NCBI RefSeq assembly: GCF_022788695.1
Contig: NZ_CP085154.1
Location: forward strand, 2,790,001 to 2,854,000
Origin: Pseudosulfitobacter sp. DSM 107133
Lineage (GTDB): Bacteria > Pseudomonadota > Alphaproteobacteria > Rhodobacterales > Rhodobacteraceae
Reading direction: 5' to 3'
Length of the DNA stretch: 64,000 bases
The position numbers were made by a program, and so were the translations under genes. Under the pieces are notes generated by a model that saw only the letters and a list, made by a program, of their open reading frames with translations, was not told the DNA's origin and did no database searches. How positions within the stretch are numbered: the first letter of the stretch is position 1; every line of letters begins with the position of its first letter. Shown here piece after piece: positions 1-9,469 of the stretch.

Positions 1-228
1 TATGCGGAAACCGTCGTGGCAGCCGCGCGCCCGGATGTGGGCGATCAGGACCTGTTGGCGGCATTTGCGGGCGCGCAAGTGCGCAGCACTCCCTACGCCT
101 ATGCACAGGACATTTCAGGCGAACGGACTTTGGCGCTGATCGAAGGCGACCCGATGGCAGGAAAAACCCCTGCACCGGTTCTGAAAGATGCCGACTGGTT
201 GCGGCTTCAGGCGATCTGCGGCGGCTGA
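1..228 (+). CDS. C-terminal part of an unidentified protein (5' end outside window)
   Basis: The frame is open from base 1 and ends at TGA 226-228, so only the last 75 residues are present. The first ATG-like codons are internal and no ribosome binding site is seen, so I treat the gene as truncated by the window edge. The visible part is soluble and mildly acidic, with no transmembrane segment or motif I recognise; it ends in DADWLRLQAICGG. It converges on the SPOR-domain gene, whose stop lies 33 bases downstream. Function is unknown; the reading frame is supported by codon usage like the neighbours. Confidence 0.6.
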   Translation, partial: YAETVVAAARPDVGDQDLLAAFAGAQVRSTPYAYAQDISGERTLALIEGDPMAGKTPAPVLKDADWLRLQAICGG

Positions 229-261
229 GGCTTGCGCCATGCCGCCGCTGTCATATTCAAA

Positions 262-1740
262 TTAACGCAGCACAGCGCCAGAGAAACCGGCACCGCGCAT
301 TTTCGCCAGTGCGCTTTTCTGGGCCGCGGGCGTGCTGAACGGTCCGACCAGCACCAGACGCATTTCCTGACCGCTGCGGGTGAATTTGCCAATCCGCGTG
401 GACATCCCCAAACGTTTGGCACGTTGCGCGGCCTGCTGGGCGCTGTCGGACCCGCTGTAATACCCAAGCTGGACATACCCCTTGCCCGAGATCCGCTCGC
501 CTTTGGCTTGCTGGGGTTTGGGCGCAGCCCGCACCGCAGTTGCCGCCTGTGCGGGGGCCGCTTTGACCGGTGCCGAGCGGCTTGAAATCGTCGGCGCACG
601 GTAGGTGCCCGCATTGCGCTGGATGCGTTTGACCAGGAATCCCTGACGTTTCTCGATTGTCACGATCCCCAGCTCGCGCTGTTGCGTGGCAATGTCCGTG
701 TAGGGATAGACCAGCGGGACCTTGGCTGTCACATCGACACCGTTGCGTTGGTCGATCAGACGACGCGGCACGGTCGACGTCCAGATCAGCAACATGCCCG
801 CGTGGCCGTCCAGCGTCTGCTCGGCGCGGTAAGGGTTCAGGCGGTCATCGGTCCATGCAGGGCGATACCCTTCGGGAAGCGGTGCGTTGCGGGTGTTCAG
901 ACGGTGTGTGTAGACGTGTTTGGGCACCACGCGGGTTTGCCCTGTAAGAGCAGAGCGTTGCGGTGCAGGTGCGGCATAGACCGGCGCGGTGTAACTTGGA
1001 GCCGCGTAGCTTGGGGCACTGTAACTGGGTGCGGCATAGGTCGTCGTGGCAGGCGCTGCCGCGACAACACGACGTGTTCCGGCAACAATTGGCTCGGCTT
1101 GCGGGCCGCAGCGCACCGCGCCGCGCACGCCCGAGTTGATATAACGCGAACTGATCGGCGAAGCGCCCTGACAGGCCGGTTGCCGCGGTGTGGCAGCGGC
1201 GACGCGCGGGGCCGGTGCGGCCGGCTTTGGCGCAGGTGTGGATTTGTAGACTGTTTTCGGCGCAGCAGGCGACGGGGCGGGCCGGGGCGCCTGAACAACA
1301 ACCCGCTTGGGTGCGGGAACAGCGGCAGGTGCAACGGCAGGTGCACGGCGCACAACCGCTTTTGGTGCGGGCTTGGGCGCAGGTGCTGTGGCCACTTTGC
1401 GTGGCGCGGGCTTGGCTGCGGGTGCGGGGTTCAGCGTAATCTGCTGTGGTGTCCCCTGCCCGGACGGCGCACCGGCAGCGGTCTGCACGCCCTGGGTCGG
1501 CGTCTGGCCGCAAATCACCTTGCGGGACCGGTTGACGCGCGGCACCCAGGTGACGTTTCCGTCAATCCCCGCGCGGATAAAGACGCAGCCTTTGCTGTCG
1601 ATATACTGCAAGCCCTTGTAGCTGGCAGAGGGAAATTCAGCCGGTGTAATCTCACCGCGTGACAGACTTTGCGCGTGCCCAGCGTCGACATTTGTCGACA
1701 CTGCGATCACAGCAATTGCAATTGCTTTGGTAACTTTCAT
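262..1740 (-). CDS. SPOR domain-containing, Ala/Pro-rich exported protein
   Basis: A 492-residue protein with an N-terminal signal peptide (about residues 1-24, ending near DAGHAQ), a long low-complexity Ala/Pro/Lys region (about 90-260) containing the short tandem [19 protein letters not shown], and a C-terminal SPOR-type domain (about the last 75 residues, starting near [14 protein letters not shown]). SPOR domains bind denuded peptidoglycan at division sites, so an envelope or septal role is likely; the Pro-rich part probably spans the periplasm. I chose the ATG at 1738-1740; an in-frame GTG lies 12 bases upstream at 1750-1752. A perfect 28-bp palindrome sits just upstream (1759-1786). The antisense strand is open over most of the gene because of the low-complexity codons; I regard that as a shadow. 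Confidence 0.85.
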   Translation of the reverse strand: MKVTKAIAIAVIAVSTNVDAGHAQSLSRGEITPAEFPSASYKGLQYIDSKGCVFIRAGIDGNVTWVPRVNRSRKVICGQTPTQGVQTAAGAPSGQGTPQQITLNPAPAAKPAPRKVATAPAPKPAPKAVVRRAPAVAPAAVPAPKRVVVQAPRPAPSPAAPKTVYKSTPAPKPAAPAPRVAAATPRQPACQGASPISSRYINSGVRGAVRCGPQAEPIVAGTRRVVAAAPATTTYAAPSYSAPSYAAPSYTAPVYAAPAPQRSALTGQTRVVPKHVYTHRLNTRNAPLPEGYRPAWTDDRLNPYRAEQTLDGHAGMLLIWTSTVPRRLIDQRNGVDVTAKVPLVYPYTDIATQQRELGIVTIEKRQGFLVKRIQRNAGTYRAPTISSRSAPVKAAPAQAATAVRAAPKPQQAKGERISGKGYVQLGYYSGSDSAQQAAQRAKRLGMSTRIGKFTRSGQEMRLVLVGPFSTPAAQKSALAKMRGAGFSGAVLR

Positions 1741-1758
1741 CTGCGCCCCCACAGGATT

Positions 1759-1786
1759 TGGTCGATACTATATATAGTATCGACCA
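1759..1786. promoter_or_regulatory. Perfect 28-bp palindrome upstream of the SPOR gene
   Basis: The bases form an uninterrupted inverted repeat with arms TGGTCGATACTATA and its exact complement. It lies 18 bases upstream of the SPOR-protein start and 63 bases beyond the upp stop, both on the minus strand. There is no T-run after it, which argues against an intrinsic terminator. The AT-rich centre could overlap a -10 element. A dimeric repressor operator is the likeliest reading; the regulator is unknown. Confidence 0.6.
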
Positions 1787-1849
1787 CGATGCCCCATAAC
1801 TAGAGGCAAGGCAAGCATTCTAGGGTCCCGACCCGAAGGTGGGGCGCGC

Positions 1850-2482
1850 CTATTTGGTGCCGAACATACGGTCACCCGCATCGCCCAGACCCGGAACAAT
1901 ATAGCCGCGATCATTCAGCTTTTCATCAATCGCCGCTGTCACAATCGGCACATCGGGATGCGCTGCCTGCATGGTGGCGATGCCTTCGGGGGCGGCCAGC
2001 AGACACAAAAACCGCAGATTGGTGGCACCCGCCTGTTTGAGCAGGTCAATCGCTGCGACCGACGAATTGCCCGTGGCCAGCATCGGATCAACCGCAATCA
2101 CCAGCCGGTCATCCAGACCTTCTGGCACTTTGAAATAATATTGCACGGGCTTCAGCGTTTCCTCGTCCCGATAAAGGCCAACAAATCCGACACGCGCCGA
2201 GGGGATCAGTTCCAGCACGCCGTCCATCAACCCGTTGCCCGCCCGCAGAATCGAGATCAGCGCCAGCTTCTTGCCATCCAGCGTCGGCGCGTCCATCGGC
2301 TGCATGGGCGTGTCGATCCGCTTGGTCGTCATCGGCAGGCCGCGCGTCACCTCATAGGCCAGCAACTGGCTGATTTCGCGCAGCAATTGGCGGAACACAG
2401 CCGTCGGCGTGTCGCGGTCACGCATGATGGTCAGCTTGTGCTGGACAAGGGGGTGATCGACGACGGTGACATGCTCGCTCAT
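1850..2482 (-). CDS. upp: Uracil phosphoribosyltransferase
   Basis: A 210-residue cytosolic enzyme that converts uracil and PRPP to UMP in pyrimidine salvage. The PRPP-binding loop [11 protein letters not shown] is at residues 131-141, RAGNGL at 80-85, and the C-terminal uracil-binding segment [18 protein letters not shown] is intact. Length matches the family (about 208-210). The ATG at 2480-2482 gives the canonical N-terminus. It lies downstream of deoB on the same strand, 67 bases apart, so it may be the last gene of the nucleoside-salvage operon, supplied with free uracil by the upstream phosphorylase. Confidence 0.96.
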   Translation of the reverse strand: MSEHVTVVDHPLVQHKLTIMRDRDTPTAVFRQLLREISQLLAYEVTRGLPMTTKRIDTPMQPMDAPTLDGKKLALISILRAGNGLMDGVLELIPSARVGFVGLYRDEETLKPVQYYFKVPEGLDDRLVIAVDPMLATGNSSVAAIDLLKQAGATNLRFLCLLAAPEGIATMQAAHPDVPIVTAAIDEKLNDRGYIVPGLGDAGDRMFGTK

Positions 2483-2549
2483 GGCGCTCTCCAAATTTGC
2501 TTGGTCCCTATGTGCCAAGCGCGAAGGCCCGAGACAACCTGTGTCGTGC

Positions 2550-3728
2550 CTATTGTGCCACCCCCAGGTGCTCCAGAACCAGCGCCGCCACATCGGTAAA
2601 GGCGATCTGCCCCAGCGTGCCCGCGCCCTTGCCCGCCACCAGAACCGGCACACGTTCGCGGGTGTGATCGGTGCCAACCCACGTTGGATCATTGCCGTGA
2701 TCGGCGGTGATCACCAGCATATCACCCTCCCGCAACTGCCGCAGCAGCGCGCCCAGTTCGGTGTCGAACCATTCAAGATGGCGCGCATAGCCGGACACGT
2801 CGCGGCGGTGTCCATAAAGGCTGTCGAATTCCACAAAGTTGGCGAATGTCAGCGAACCGTCTGCCGCCTCGCGGATCAGGTCGCCCAGATGCCCCATCAG
2901 GGTGCGGTCGTCGCCTTTGCGCACCTCGTCAATGCCCTGCATCGAAAAGATGTCGCCAATCTTGCCCACCGCATAGACCGCGCGGCCTGCGTCCTGCACC
3001 CGGTTGGTCAGCACCGGCGCGGGGGGCAGAATGGCAAAGTCCTTGCGGTTGCCGGTGCGCTGGAAATTGCCCACATCGCCCACGAAGGGGCGCGCGATCA
3101 CACGGCCCACTTTCATGTCATGCAGCAGCGGTGCCACATCCGCGCAAAGTTGCAGCAAACGGTCGAGGCCAAAATGCTCTTCGTGTGCGGCAATCTGGAA
3201 CACGCTGTCGGCGCTGGTGTAGCAGATCGGCCAACCGGTGCGCAGATGCTCTGCCCCCAGATCGGCAATCACCGTGGTGCCCGAGGCATGGCAATTGCCC
3301 AGAATACCCGCCGTGCCCGCCGCCTTGCAGACTGCAGCCACGACATCATCGGGAAATGCAGGGGTTTCATCGGGGAAATAGTGCCACTCCCACGGCACCG
3401 GAAGCCCTGCGAGTTCCCAATGCCCCGACGGCGTATCCTTGCCCCGCGACACTTCGGTGGCTGCCCCCCATGTGCCGATGGGCACAGGGCCATCGACCGC
3501 CTGCCCGCTGGCCAATGTCACCGCCGCGCCAAGGCCCAGCGCCATCATATGCGGTACGTGAAGCGGTCCCGAGCGGCCCTCTTCCGCCTGCCCTGTCGCG
3601 CAGGCTGCGATGATATGGCCCAGCGTGTTGGCCCCTGTATCGGGCACATCGCCATTAAAGAAGGTGTCCGCATCCGGCGCGCCGCCAATGCCGACGCTGT
3701 CGATCACCACCAGAAACGCACGGCCCAT
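2550..3728 (-). CDS. deoB: Phosphopentomutase
   Basis: A 392-residue alkaline-phosphatase-superfamily enzyme that interconverts (deoxy)ribose 1-phosphate and 5-phosphate. The N-terminal metal-binding segment [24 protein letters not shown] (substrate region) and the C-terminal metal motif DHGNDPT are all present. I chose ATG 3726-3728 because its first bases overlap the deoA stop (TGATG), a typical coupled junction; an in-frame GTG-side extension of four residues upstream has no support. It takes the sugar phosphate produced by deoA and feeds central metabolism through deoxyribose-5-phosphate aldolase, which is not in this window. Confidence 0.96.
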   Translation of the reverse strand: MGRAFLVVIDSVGIGGAPDADTFFNGDVPDTGANTLGHIIAACATGQAEEGRSGPLHVPHMMALGLGAAVTLASGQAVDGPVPIGTWGAATEVSRGKDTPSGHWELAGLPVPWEWHYFPDETPAFPDDVVAAVCKAAGTAGILGNCHASGTTVIADLGAEHLRTGWPICYTSADSVFQIAAHEEHFGLDRLLQLCADVAPLLHDMKVGRVIARPFVGDVGNFQRTGNRKDFAILPPAPVLTNRVQDAGRAVYAVGKIGDIFSMQGIDEVRKGDDRTLMGHLGDLIREAADGSLTFANFVEFDSLYGHRRDVSGYARHLEWFDTELGALLRQLREGDMLVITADHGNDPTWVGTDHTRERVPVLVAGKGAGTLGQIAFTDVAALVLEHLGVAQ

Positions 3729-5044
3729 CACGACACCCACGCGTGGATCAGGGACGGGGCTTTCAGCGCCCGATCGCCCACAGTGAACGCAGCCCGCACG
3801 GCTGCCTCGGCGCGGTCGGCCTGATCGGGCCGCGCGGCGTGGATGACCGCCAGCGGCTGCCCCTTGGCCACGGCGTCGCCCAGACGCAGCACGCGCGACA
3901 GGCCCACCGCCGGATCGACCACATCACTTTCCACCGCGCGCCCGCCGCCAAGGGCCACAACGACACGGCCCAACGCCTCGCCATCAATGGCGCGCACGGT
4001 GCCGGCCTTGGGGGTCGCAACCTCGCGGATCACTGTTGCCTCGGGCAGGAAGCGTGCGTGGTTTTCGACGAATTGCACCGGCCCGCCCATCGCCGCGATC
4101 ATCTTGCCAAAGCGTTCGGCGGCATGACCGCTGCGGATCGCCTGCACGATTTGTGCAGCCCCTGCGTCGGCATCTGCCGCCAGCCCTGCGCCTGCCAGCA
4201 ACACCCCGCCCAACGCCGCGCTGATCTGCGATAACGGGGCATCGGTGTTGCCTGCCGTCAACACCGCCATCACCTCGGACACTTCCAGCGCATTGCCCAG
4301 CGATGGGGCCAGCGGCTGATTCATATCGGTAATCAACGCCGACGTGCGGCACCCCGCGGCGTTCGCGGTTTGGGTCAGCGCCTCGGCCAGCGCCCGCGCG
4401 GCAGTCATATCCTTCATGAATGCGCCCGAGCCGACCTTGACGTCCAGCACCAGCCCCTCAAGCCCGCCTGCCAGTTTTTTCGACAGGATCGACGCGGTGA
4501 TCAGGTCCAGGCTCTCCACCGTCGCCGTCACATCGCGGATCGCATACAGCCGCTTGTCCGCAGGAGCGATGTCACCTGTAGCGCTGACAATCGCACAGCC
4601 CGCGCCCGCAACCACATCGTGAAACTGCGCCGCGTCCAGGTTCACATTTACGCCCGGTATCGCCTCGAGCTTGTCCAGCGTCCCGCCGGTGTGCCCCAGG
4701 CCCCGCCCCGAAATCATCGGCACGAATGCCCCGCAGGCGGCCAGCGCAGGGGCCAGCACCAGCGACACGCAATCGCCCACGCCGCCGGTGGAATGTTTGT
4801 CCAGCACCGGGCCACCCAGATCCCAGCCCAACACCTGCCCGCTGTCGCGCATCGCCAAGGTCAGCGCGACACGGCCCTCGTCGCTCAACCCGTTCAGGCA
4901 GACCGCCATGGCAAAGGCCCCCGCCTGCGCATCACTGACCGCGCCATCGGCCAGCCCTTGGGCAAACCACGCCAAAGCATCGCGCGACGGGGTGTCGCCT
5001 GCACGCAGGGTGGCAATGATATCGCGTGCCGAAAAATCGCTCAT
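3728..5044 (-). CDS. deoA: Thymidine phosphorylase
   Basis: A 438-residue enzyme of the pyrimidine nucleoside phosphorylase family that cleaves thymidine or deoxyuridine with phosphate. The phosphate-binding signature KHSTGGVGD lies at residues 83-91. Length fits the bacterial family (about 430-440). The ATG at 5042-5044 overlaps the cdd stop (ATGA), and its own stop overlaps deoB, so the enzymes are translationally coupled. In this operon deoxyuridine made by cdd would be split here, with the base going to upp and the sugar phosphate to deoB. Confidence 0.96.
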   Translation of the reverse strand: MSDFSARDIIATLRAGDTPSRDALAWFAQGLADGAVSDAQAGAFAMAVCLNGLSDEGRVALTLAMRDSGQVLGWDLGGPVLDKHSTGGVGDCVSLVLAPALAACGAFVPMISGRGLGHTGGTLDKLEAIPGVNVNLDAAQFHDVVAGAGCAIVSATGDIAPADKRLYAIRDVTATVESLDLITASILSKKLAGGLEGLVLDVKVGSGAFMKDMTAARALAEALTQTANAAGCRTSALITDMNQPLAPSLGNALEVSEVMAVLTAGNTDAPLSQISAALGGVLLAGAGLAADADAGAAQIVQAIRSGHAAERFGKMIAAMGGPVQFVENHARFLPEATVIREVATPKAGTVRAIDGEALGRVVVALGGGRAVESDVVDPAVGLSRVLRLGDAVAKGQPLAVIHAARPDQADRAEAAVRAAFTVGDRALKAPSLIHAWVS

Positions 5045-5427
5045 TTCATGTGATCGGGCGTGAAGGCCCCTGGCAGCAATTCGGCCAGCGTCATCACCTG
5101 CTCGACCCCGCCGGTGGTCGCCATGGTCACAACCACGTCGCCTGCGCCAAACTCGGCCAGCTTTTGGCGGCACCCGCCGCAGGGGGTCACCGGCATCGGG
5201 CTGCCTGCGATCACGTAAACTTCGGTCAACCGCGTCTCACCCGCCGCCACCATCGCAGCGATGGCGCCTGCCTCGGCACAGGTGCCTTCGGGATAGGCCA
5301 CGTTTTCCACGTTGCAACCCGCATAAACGGTGCCAGAAGCCCCGGTGATCGCCGCCCCCACCTTGAAGTTGGAATAGGGCGCATAGGCCTTTTCGCGCAC
5401 ATCTGTGGCGGCTTGTTTCAACGTCAT
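5041..5427 (-). CDS. cdd: Cytidine deaminase
   Basis: A 128-residue homotetrameric-type cytidine deaminase that converts (deoxy)cytidine to (deoxy)uridine. Zinc ligands and the proton-shuttling glutamate are visible as C50-A-E52 and P-C83-GG-C86. The first in-frame start codon is a TTG directly before the ATG at 5425-5427; the ATG overlaps the stop of the upstream VOC/cupin gene by one base and is preferred. The 3' end overlaps deoA by four bases (ATGA). Confidence 0.96.
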   Translation of the reverse strand: MTLKQAATDVREKAYAPYSNFKVGAAITGASGTVYAGCNVENVAYPEGTCAEAGAIAAMVAAGETRLTEVYVIAGSPMPVTPCGGCRQKLAEFGAGDVVVTMATTGGVEQVMTLAELLPGAFTPDHMK

Positions 5428-6518
5428 CAACTCTCTCCTGTTCGGGTGTTGAACACGCCCGGCAAGGACACCTCCAACAATTCCAGATCATCCGAAGGAT
5501 CGGCATAGCGGACCCTCATTCCCGGCGGCACCACAAATGCATCGCCTGCCTCCAGCGGATAGGGATCACGGCCTTCGCCATGCAATTCCATGGTGCCGTC
5601 CATCACAAAGGTGAACAGAATGTCGCTGTCATGCCATGACCACTCCGGCGTGCCCGTGCCCCGCCGCACCACATGCACACCCGCCACATTGTCGGTATGC
5701 GCCGCAATCGTGGTGTCGCGTGATTGAAATCCACCCATGCGAAACGGCTGCCACGTCGCCTCGTCCACCTTGTGATGCACAAACCGCTGGCCCTGGAACA
5801 CGCGGTCCGGGTTGGCCGGGCCGTTGGGCAACTCCATATCGTGGTCAATGGTCGTGACATGTTCGGCCGGCACGCCGATCTCGATCACCTCGATGTTGTC
5901 GCTGGCGAACAGCACGCGATGGCGGATCTCGGGCGGCTGTATCACGCAGTTGCCTGCGTACAGGCGGAACGGTTCACCCTGATCTTCGTAGACCAGATCA
6001 ACCCAGCCCCGATAACAAAAGATCAACTGAAACCCGACCGTATGGTAATGCACCATGTCAGGCACCGGCCCGCCGTCGGGAATGCGGATGTGGCTGGCAA
6101 TAATCGACCCGCCCAAACGGTCGGGAATCAGGTCGCGGTAATGCATGCCCGCACGGCCGATGACCCAGGGCGCCTGATCCTTCAGTCGCCGCACCACAAA
6201 AGAATGGACCGTGTCGGGCATGACCACCGGCTGTTGCAAGGCCTCGATTGTCACCTGCGTTCCACCCGGCGCGGTCACCTCCAGCGCACCTTCGGCAAAA
6301 TCCGCCGGTTCCGCACATCGGATCAGCAGCCGCCCCGCAGCCGCATCCAGCCCCGAATCCAGCCGCACCGCCAGACCGTGCCCCGAAAACACCGCCACCG
6401 CCGGATCATCCGCCGGATAGATCATGTCCATCCGCATCCCCAGCCGCTTGGTGAAAAACCCGATGTCACCGCGCAGATCCTGCGTCGGCAATATCACCTG
6501 TGCCCGCGTTTCACTCAT
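5427..6518 (-). CDS. VOC (glyoxalase-like) plus double cupin protein, first gene of the deo operon
   Basis: A 363-residue soluble protein. The first ~120 residues look like a vicinal-oxygen-chelate half (PTQDLRGDIGFFTKRLGM at the start). After a linker, two cupin segments follow: one around VHYHTVGFQLIFCYRGW with a later PPEIRHRV, and a C-terminal one around FTFVMDGTMELHGEG with GDAFVVPPGMRVRY. Cupins often bind a metal through His residues, but the full ligand set cannot be assigned by eye. Its stop overlaps the cdd start by one base, so it is co-translated with pyrimidine nucleoside catabolism. A role in that pathway (sugar or base derivative oxidation, or sensing) is inference only. Confidence 0.8.
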   Translation of the reverse strand: MSETRAQVILPTQDLRGDIGFFTKRLGMRMDMIYPADDPAVAVFSGHGLAVRLDSGLDAAAGRLLIRCAEPADFAEGALEVTAPGGTQVTIEALQQPVVMPDTVHSFVVRRLKDQAPWVIGRAGMHYRDLIPDRLGGSIIASHIRIPDGGPVPDMVHYHTVGFQLIFCYRGWVDLVYEDQGEPFRLYAGNCVIQPPEIRHRVLFASDNIEVIEIGVPAEHVTTIDHDMELPNGPANPDRVFQGQRFVHHKVDEATWQPFRMGGFQSRDTTIAAHTDNVAGVHVVRRGTGTPEWSWHDSDILFTFVMDGTMELHGEGRDPYPLEAGDAFVVPPGMRVRYADPSDDLELLEVSLPGVFNTRTGES

Positions 6519-6571
6519 AGCATCCTCCGAAGTCCCAACCTGTCCCGACCGCAGCCGTTTGACAAGCCACC

Positions 6572-6619
6572 GCTTTCTTTTGGCCTTAAATATCCCGGAG
6601 CGCGAGGCAGCGCCTCGCA
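6572..6619 (+). repeat. Family B intergenic repeat, copy 1 (divergent region)
   Basis: The module CTTTCTTTTGGCC, then TTAAATATCCCGG, then a GC-rich hairpin (GCGAGGCAGCGCCTCGC) recurs at 22766, 45684 and 53876 in this window. Unlike the others, which follow a stop codon in sense orientation, this copy lies between two divergent genes (the VOC/cupin gene and maeB). Confidence 0.6.
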
Positions 6620-6656
6620 GATAGCTTACCGGTAGCTGTTGGCCTGCCGGAAAAAG

Positions 6657-6674
6657 TAGTTTAACGCTAAACTA
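6657..6674. promoter_or_regulatory. Inverted repeat TAGTTTA-N4-TAAACTA upstream of maeB
   Basis: A perfect 7-bp inverted repeat around ACGC ends 25 bases before the maeB ATG. The position fits a repressor operator or a site overlapping the promoter of maeB. I do not recognise the cognate regulator. Confidence 0.5.
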
Positions 6675-6699
6675 AATTGATCAACCCGGAGCCAAACCA

Positions 6700-8973
6700 A
6701 TGTCCGACACCCCCTCGACGCGCCAAGCCGCCCTTGATTACCACGAATTTCCCAAGCCGGGAAAACTGGAAATCCGCGCCACCAAACCACTTGCGAACGG
6801 GCGTGATCTTAGCCGGGCCTATTCGCCCGGCGTGGCCGAGGCCTGCCTTGAAATCAAGGCCGATCCTGCAACCGCTGCACGGTATACAGCGCGGGGCAAT
6901 CTGGTGGCCGTGGTCACCAACGGCACCGCCGTACTGGGGCTGGGCAACATCGGGGCGCTGGCGTCAAAACCGGTGATGGAGGGCAAGGCCGTCCTGTTCA
7001 AGAAATTCGCGGGCATTGATTGCTTCGACATCGAAGTGAACGAATCCGATCCTGAAAAGCTGGCCGATATCGTTTGCGCGCTGGAACCGTCCTTTGGTGC
7101 GATCAACCTGGAAGACATCAAGGCACCGGATTGCTTTACCGTTGAACGAATTTGCCGCGAGCGGATGAATATTCCGGTCTTTCACGACGACCAGCACGGC
7201 ACCGCGATCGTAGTGGGTGCGGCGGCGACCAATGCGCTGTACGTTGCCGGCAAGGCATTCGAGGATATCAAGATTGTTTCGACCGGCGGCGGGGCTGCGG
7301 GCATTGCCTGCCTGAACATGCTGCTGAAACTGGGCGTAAAGCGCGAAAACGTCTGGCTGTGCGATATTCACGGGCTGGTCTACGAAGGCCGCACCGAAGA
7401 TATGAACCCCGCCAAGGCTGCTTTTGCGCAAAAATCCGACCTGCGCACGCTGGACGATGTCATTGACGGGGCCGACCTGTTTCTGGGCCTGTCCGGCCCC
7501 GGTGTGATGACCCAAGCGCATGTCACCAAGATGGCCAAACGCCCGATCATCTTTGCACTGGCCAACCCGACGCCTGAAATCCTGCCCGATCTGGCCCGCG
7601 AGGTTGCGCCCGATGCGATCATCGCCACAGGCCGCAGCGATTTTCCCAATCAGGTCAACAACGTGCTGTGCTTTCCCTTCATCTTTCGCGGCGCGCTGGA
7701 TGTGGGGGCGACCACGATCAACGACGAAATGCAGCTGGCCTGTATTGACGGCATCGCAGCCCTTGCCCGCGCCACCACCAGCGCCGAGGCCGCTGCCGCC
7801 TATCAGGGCGAGCAGATGACCTTTGGCGCTGACTACCTGATTCCCAAGCCTTTTGATCCGCGTCTTGTGGGCATCGTTTCAAGCGCCGTGGCCAAGGCTG
7901 CAATGGACAGCGGGGTGGCCACCCGCCCCATCGAAGATCTCGAAGCCTACAAGACCAAGCTGGACGGATCGGTGTTCAAATCCGCCCTGCTGATGCGCCC
8001 CGTGTTCGAAGCCGCGCGCACCATGTCGCGTCGCATCGTCTTTGCCGAGGGCGAGGACGAGCGCGTGCTGCGCGCCGCGCAGGCCATGGTCGAGGAAACG
8101 ACCGAACGCCCGATCCTGATTGGTCGCCCCGAGGTGATCGAGTCCCGGATCGAGCGTGCAGGCATGACCATCAAGCTGGGCGAACATGTCGATCTGGTGA
8201 ACCCCGAGAACGATCCGCGTTATCGTGACTATTGGGGCACCTACCACGAGATCATGGCCCGCCGGGGTGTCACCCCCGATCTGGCCCGCGCCATCATGCG
8301 CACCAACACCACCGCCATTGGTGCGGTCATGGTACATCGCGGCGAAGCCGACAGTCTGATCTGCGGCACCTTCGGCGAATTCAAATGGCATCTGAACTAC
8401 ATTGAACAGGTGCTGGGCACCCAAGAGCTGCATCCCGTGGGCGCCCTGTCGATGATGATTCTCGAAGACGGGCCGCTGTTCATTGCCGATCCGCATGTTC
8501 ACCCGACACCGACACCCCATGACATCGCGCAGATTGTGATCGGCGCGGCGCGGCACATGCGCCGCTTTGGCATCGAGCCGCGCGTCGCGCTGTGCTCGCA
8601 ATCGCAATTTGGAAGTCAACCCGGCGGCACCGGCGTGCACATGCGTGCAGCGCTGGAAATCCTCGATTCCGAGCCCCGCGATTTCTGCTATGAAGGCGAG
8701 ATGAACATCGACGCCGCTCTTGACCCCGAGCTGCGTGAACGGCTGCTGCCGGGCGGACGCATGCAAGGCGCGGCCAATGCGCTGGTTTTTGCCAACTCCG
8801 ATGCAGCGTCGGGCGTGCGCAACATTCTGAAAATGAAGGGCGGCGGGCTTGAGGTTGGTCCGATCCTGATGGGCATGGGCAACCGCGCCCATATCGTCAG
8901 CCCGTCGATCACCGCGCGCGGCTTGCTGAACATGTCGGCCATCGCCGGCACGCCGGTTACTCAATACGGCTAA
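6700..8973 (+). CDS. maeB: NADP-dependent hybrid malic enzyme
   Basis: A 757-residue two-part enzyme that decarboxylates malate to pyruvate. Residues ~15-420 are the malic enzyme part ([15 protein letters not shown] near 40, [10 protein letters not shown] near 165, Rossmann segment [15 protein letters not shown]). Residues ~430-757 form a phosphotransacetylase-like domain ([17 protein letters not shown] at its start), known as an allosteric acetyl-CoA-sensing module in this family rather than a catalytic one. Length is typical. The start is preceded by CCCGGAG. A strong hairpin terminator follows. It stands alone, divergent from the deo operon. Confidence 0.96.
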   Translation: MSDTPSTRQAALDYHEFPKPGKLEIRATKPLANGRDLSRAYSPGVAEACLEIKADPATAARYTARGNLVAVVTNGTAVLGLGNIGALASKPVMEGKAVLFKKFAGIDCFDIEVNESDPEKLADIVCALEPSFGAINLEDIKAPDCFTVERICRERMNIPVFHDDQHGTAIVVGAAATNALYVAGKAFEDIKIVSTGGGAAGIACLNMLLKLGVKRENVWLCDIHGLVYEGRTEDMNPAKAAFAQKSDLRTLDDVIDGADLFLGLSGPGVMTQAHVTKMAKRPIIFALANPTPEILPDLAREVAPDAIIATGRSDFPNQVNNVLCFPFIFRGALDVGATTINDEMQLACIDGIAALARATTSAEAAAAYQGEQMTFGADYLIPKPFDPRLVGIVSSAVAKAAMDSGVATRPIEDLEAYKTKLDGSVFKSALLMRPVFEAARTMSRRIVFAEGEDERVLRAAQAMVEETTERPILIGRPEVIESRIERAGMTIKLGEHVDLVNPENDPRYRDYWGTYHEIMARRGVTPDLARAIMRTNTTAIGAVMVHRGEADSLICGTFGEFKWHLNYIEQVLGTQELHPVGALSMMILEDGPLFIADPHVHPTPTPHDIAQIVIGAARHMRRFGIEPRVALCSQSQFGSQPGGTGVHMRAALEILDSEPRDFCYEGEMNIDAALDPELRERLLPGGRMQGAANALVFANSDAASGVRNILKMKGGGLEVGPILMGMGNRAHIVSPSITARGLLNMSAIAGTPVTQYG

Positions 8974-8988
8974 GTCGCACAGACATGG

Positions 8989-9016
8989 CGCCGTCCCGTT
9001 TCCGGGGCGGCGTTTT
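8989..9016 (+). terminator. Intrinsic terminator after maeB
   Basis: Stem CGCCGTCCCG / CGGGGCGGCG with one G-T wobble and a TTTC loop, followed by TTTT. Confidence 0.8.
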
Positions 9017-9033
9017 GCGTTTCGGCTGGCGGT

Positions 9034-9105
9034 TTATTTCTGCGCGGGTTTGGCACCGGGTTTGGAGGGTGCTTTTTTCGGCTGCGGTTTTGGCGATGTG
9101 GCCAT
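9034..9105 (-). CDS. Possible 23-residue Lys/Pro-rich peptide
   Basis: A 24-codon ORF encodes a peptide rich in Lys, Pro and Ala (starts MATSPKPQPKKAPSKPG, ends AKPAQK). It lies in the ~500-base gap between maeB and prpE, on the opposite strand. A weak GAGAG lies upstream of the ATG. Composition is highly basic and could suggest nucleic-acid or ribosome contact, but the ORF is too short for statistics; it may be spurious. Confidence 0.3.
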   Translation of the reverse strand: MATSPKPQPKKAPSKPGAKPAQK

Positions 9106-9469
9106 GATGCATACTCTCGTTTGCAAGCGGCCCGGCACAACGTCGGGCCTGCGCGTAATCTGTACCTGAACCCGAGTCGAAGGAAGGGATTTATTTGCGT
9201 GCAGATGCAGTATTTTCCTTTTAACGGCAGAAGGTTGCCAGATTCTCTACGCCATGAGCCAAGGTTGGCTGATGCAGCATTTTCCCGCGCGGGGCAGTGA
9301 ATTTTCGCGGAACGGATTTGCCGCCGTATGCGTTCTGTCCCTTTCACATTTGCGCGTAACTTCCGTCTGCAACTGCGCGCTGAAATACCGCAGAACCCGC
9401 CCCTCTCTTGTATTGGACAAGACCATAGGCCGCAGCCTATGACTGATCCCAAGAGAGGGAGGACACATT
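9106..9469. other. Intergenic region upstream of prpE, no gene seen
   Basis: Apart from the small peptide ORF at its left edge, this stretch has no convincing coding frame. It should hold the prpE promoter. No perfect inverted repeat was found; the sequence CATTTGCGCGTAAC followed by TCTGCAACTGCGC (9347-9381) looks vaguely repetitive but is not a clear operator. Confidence 0.5.

Noticed and set aside
682..1662. Long plus-strand open frame (326 codons) opposite the SPOR gene
   Set aside because: It is antisense to low-complexity Ala/Pro codons, is very rich in Cys and Arg, and has no domain or ribosome site.
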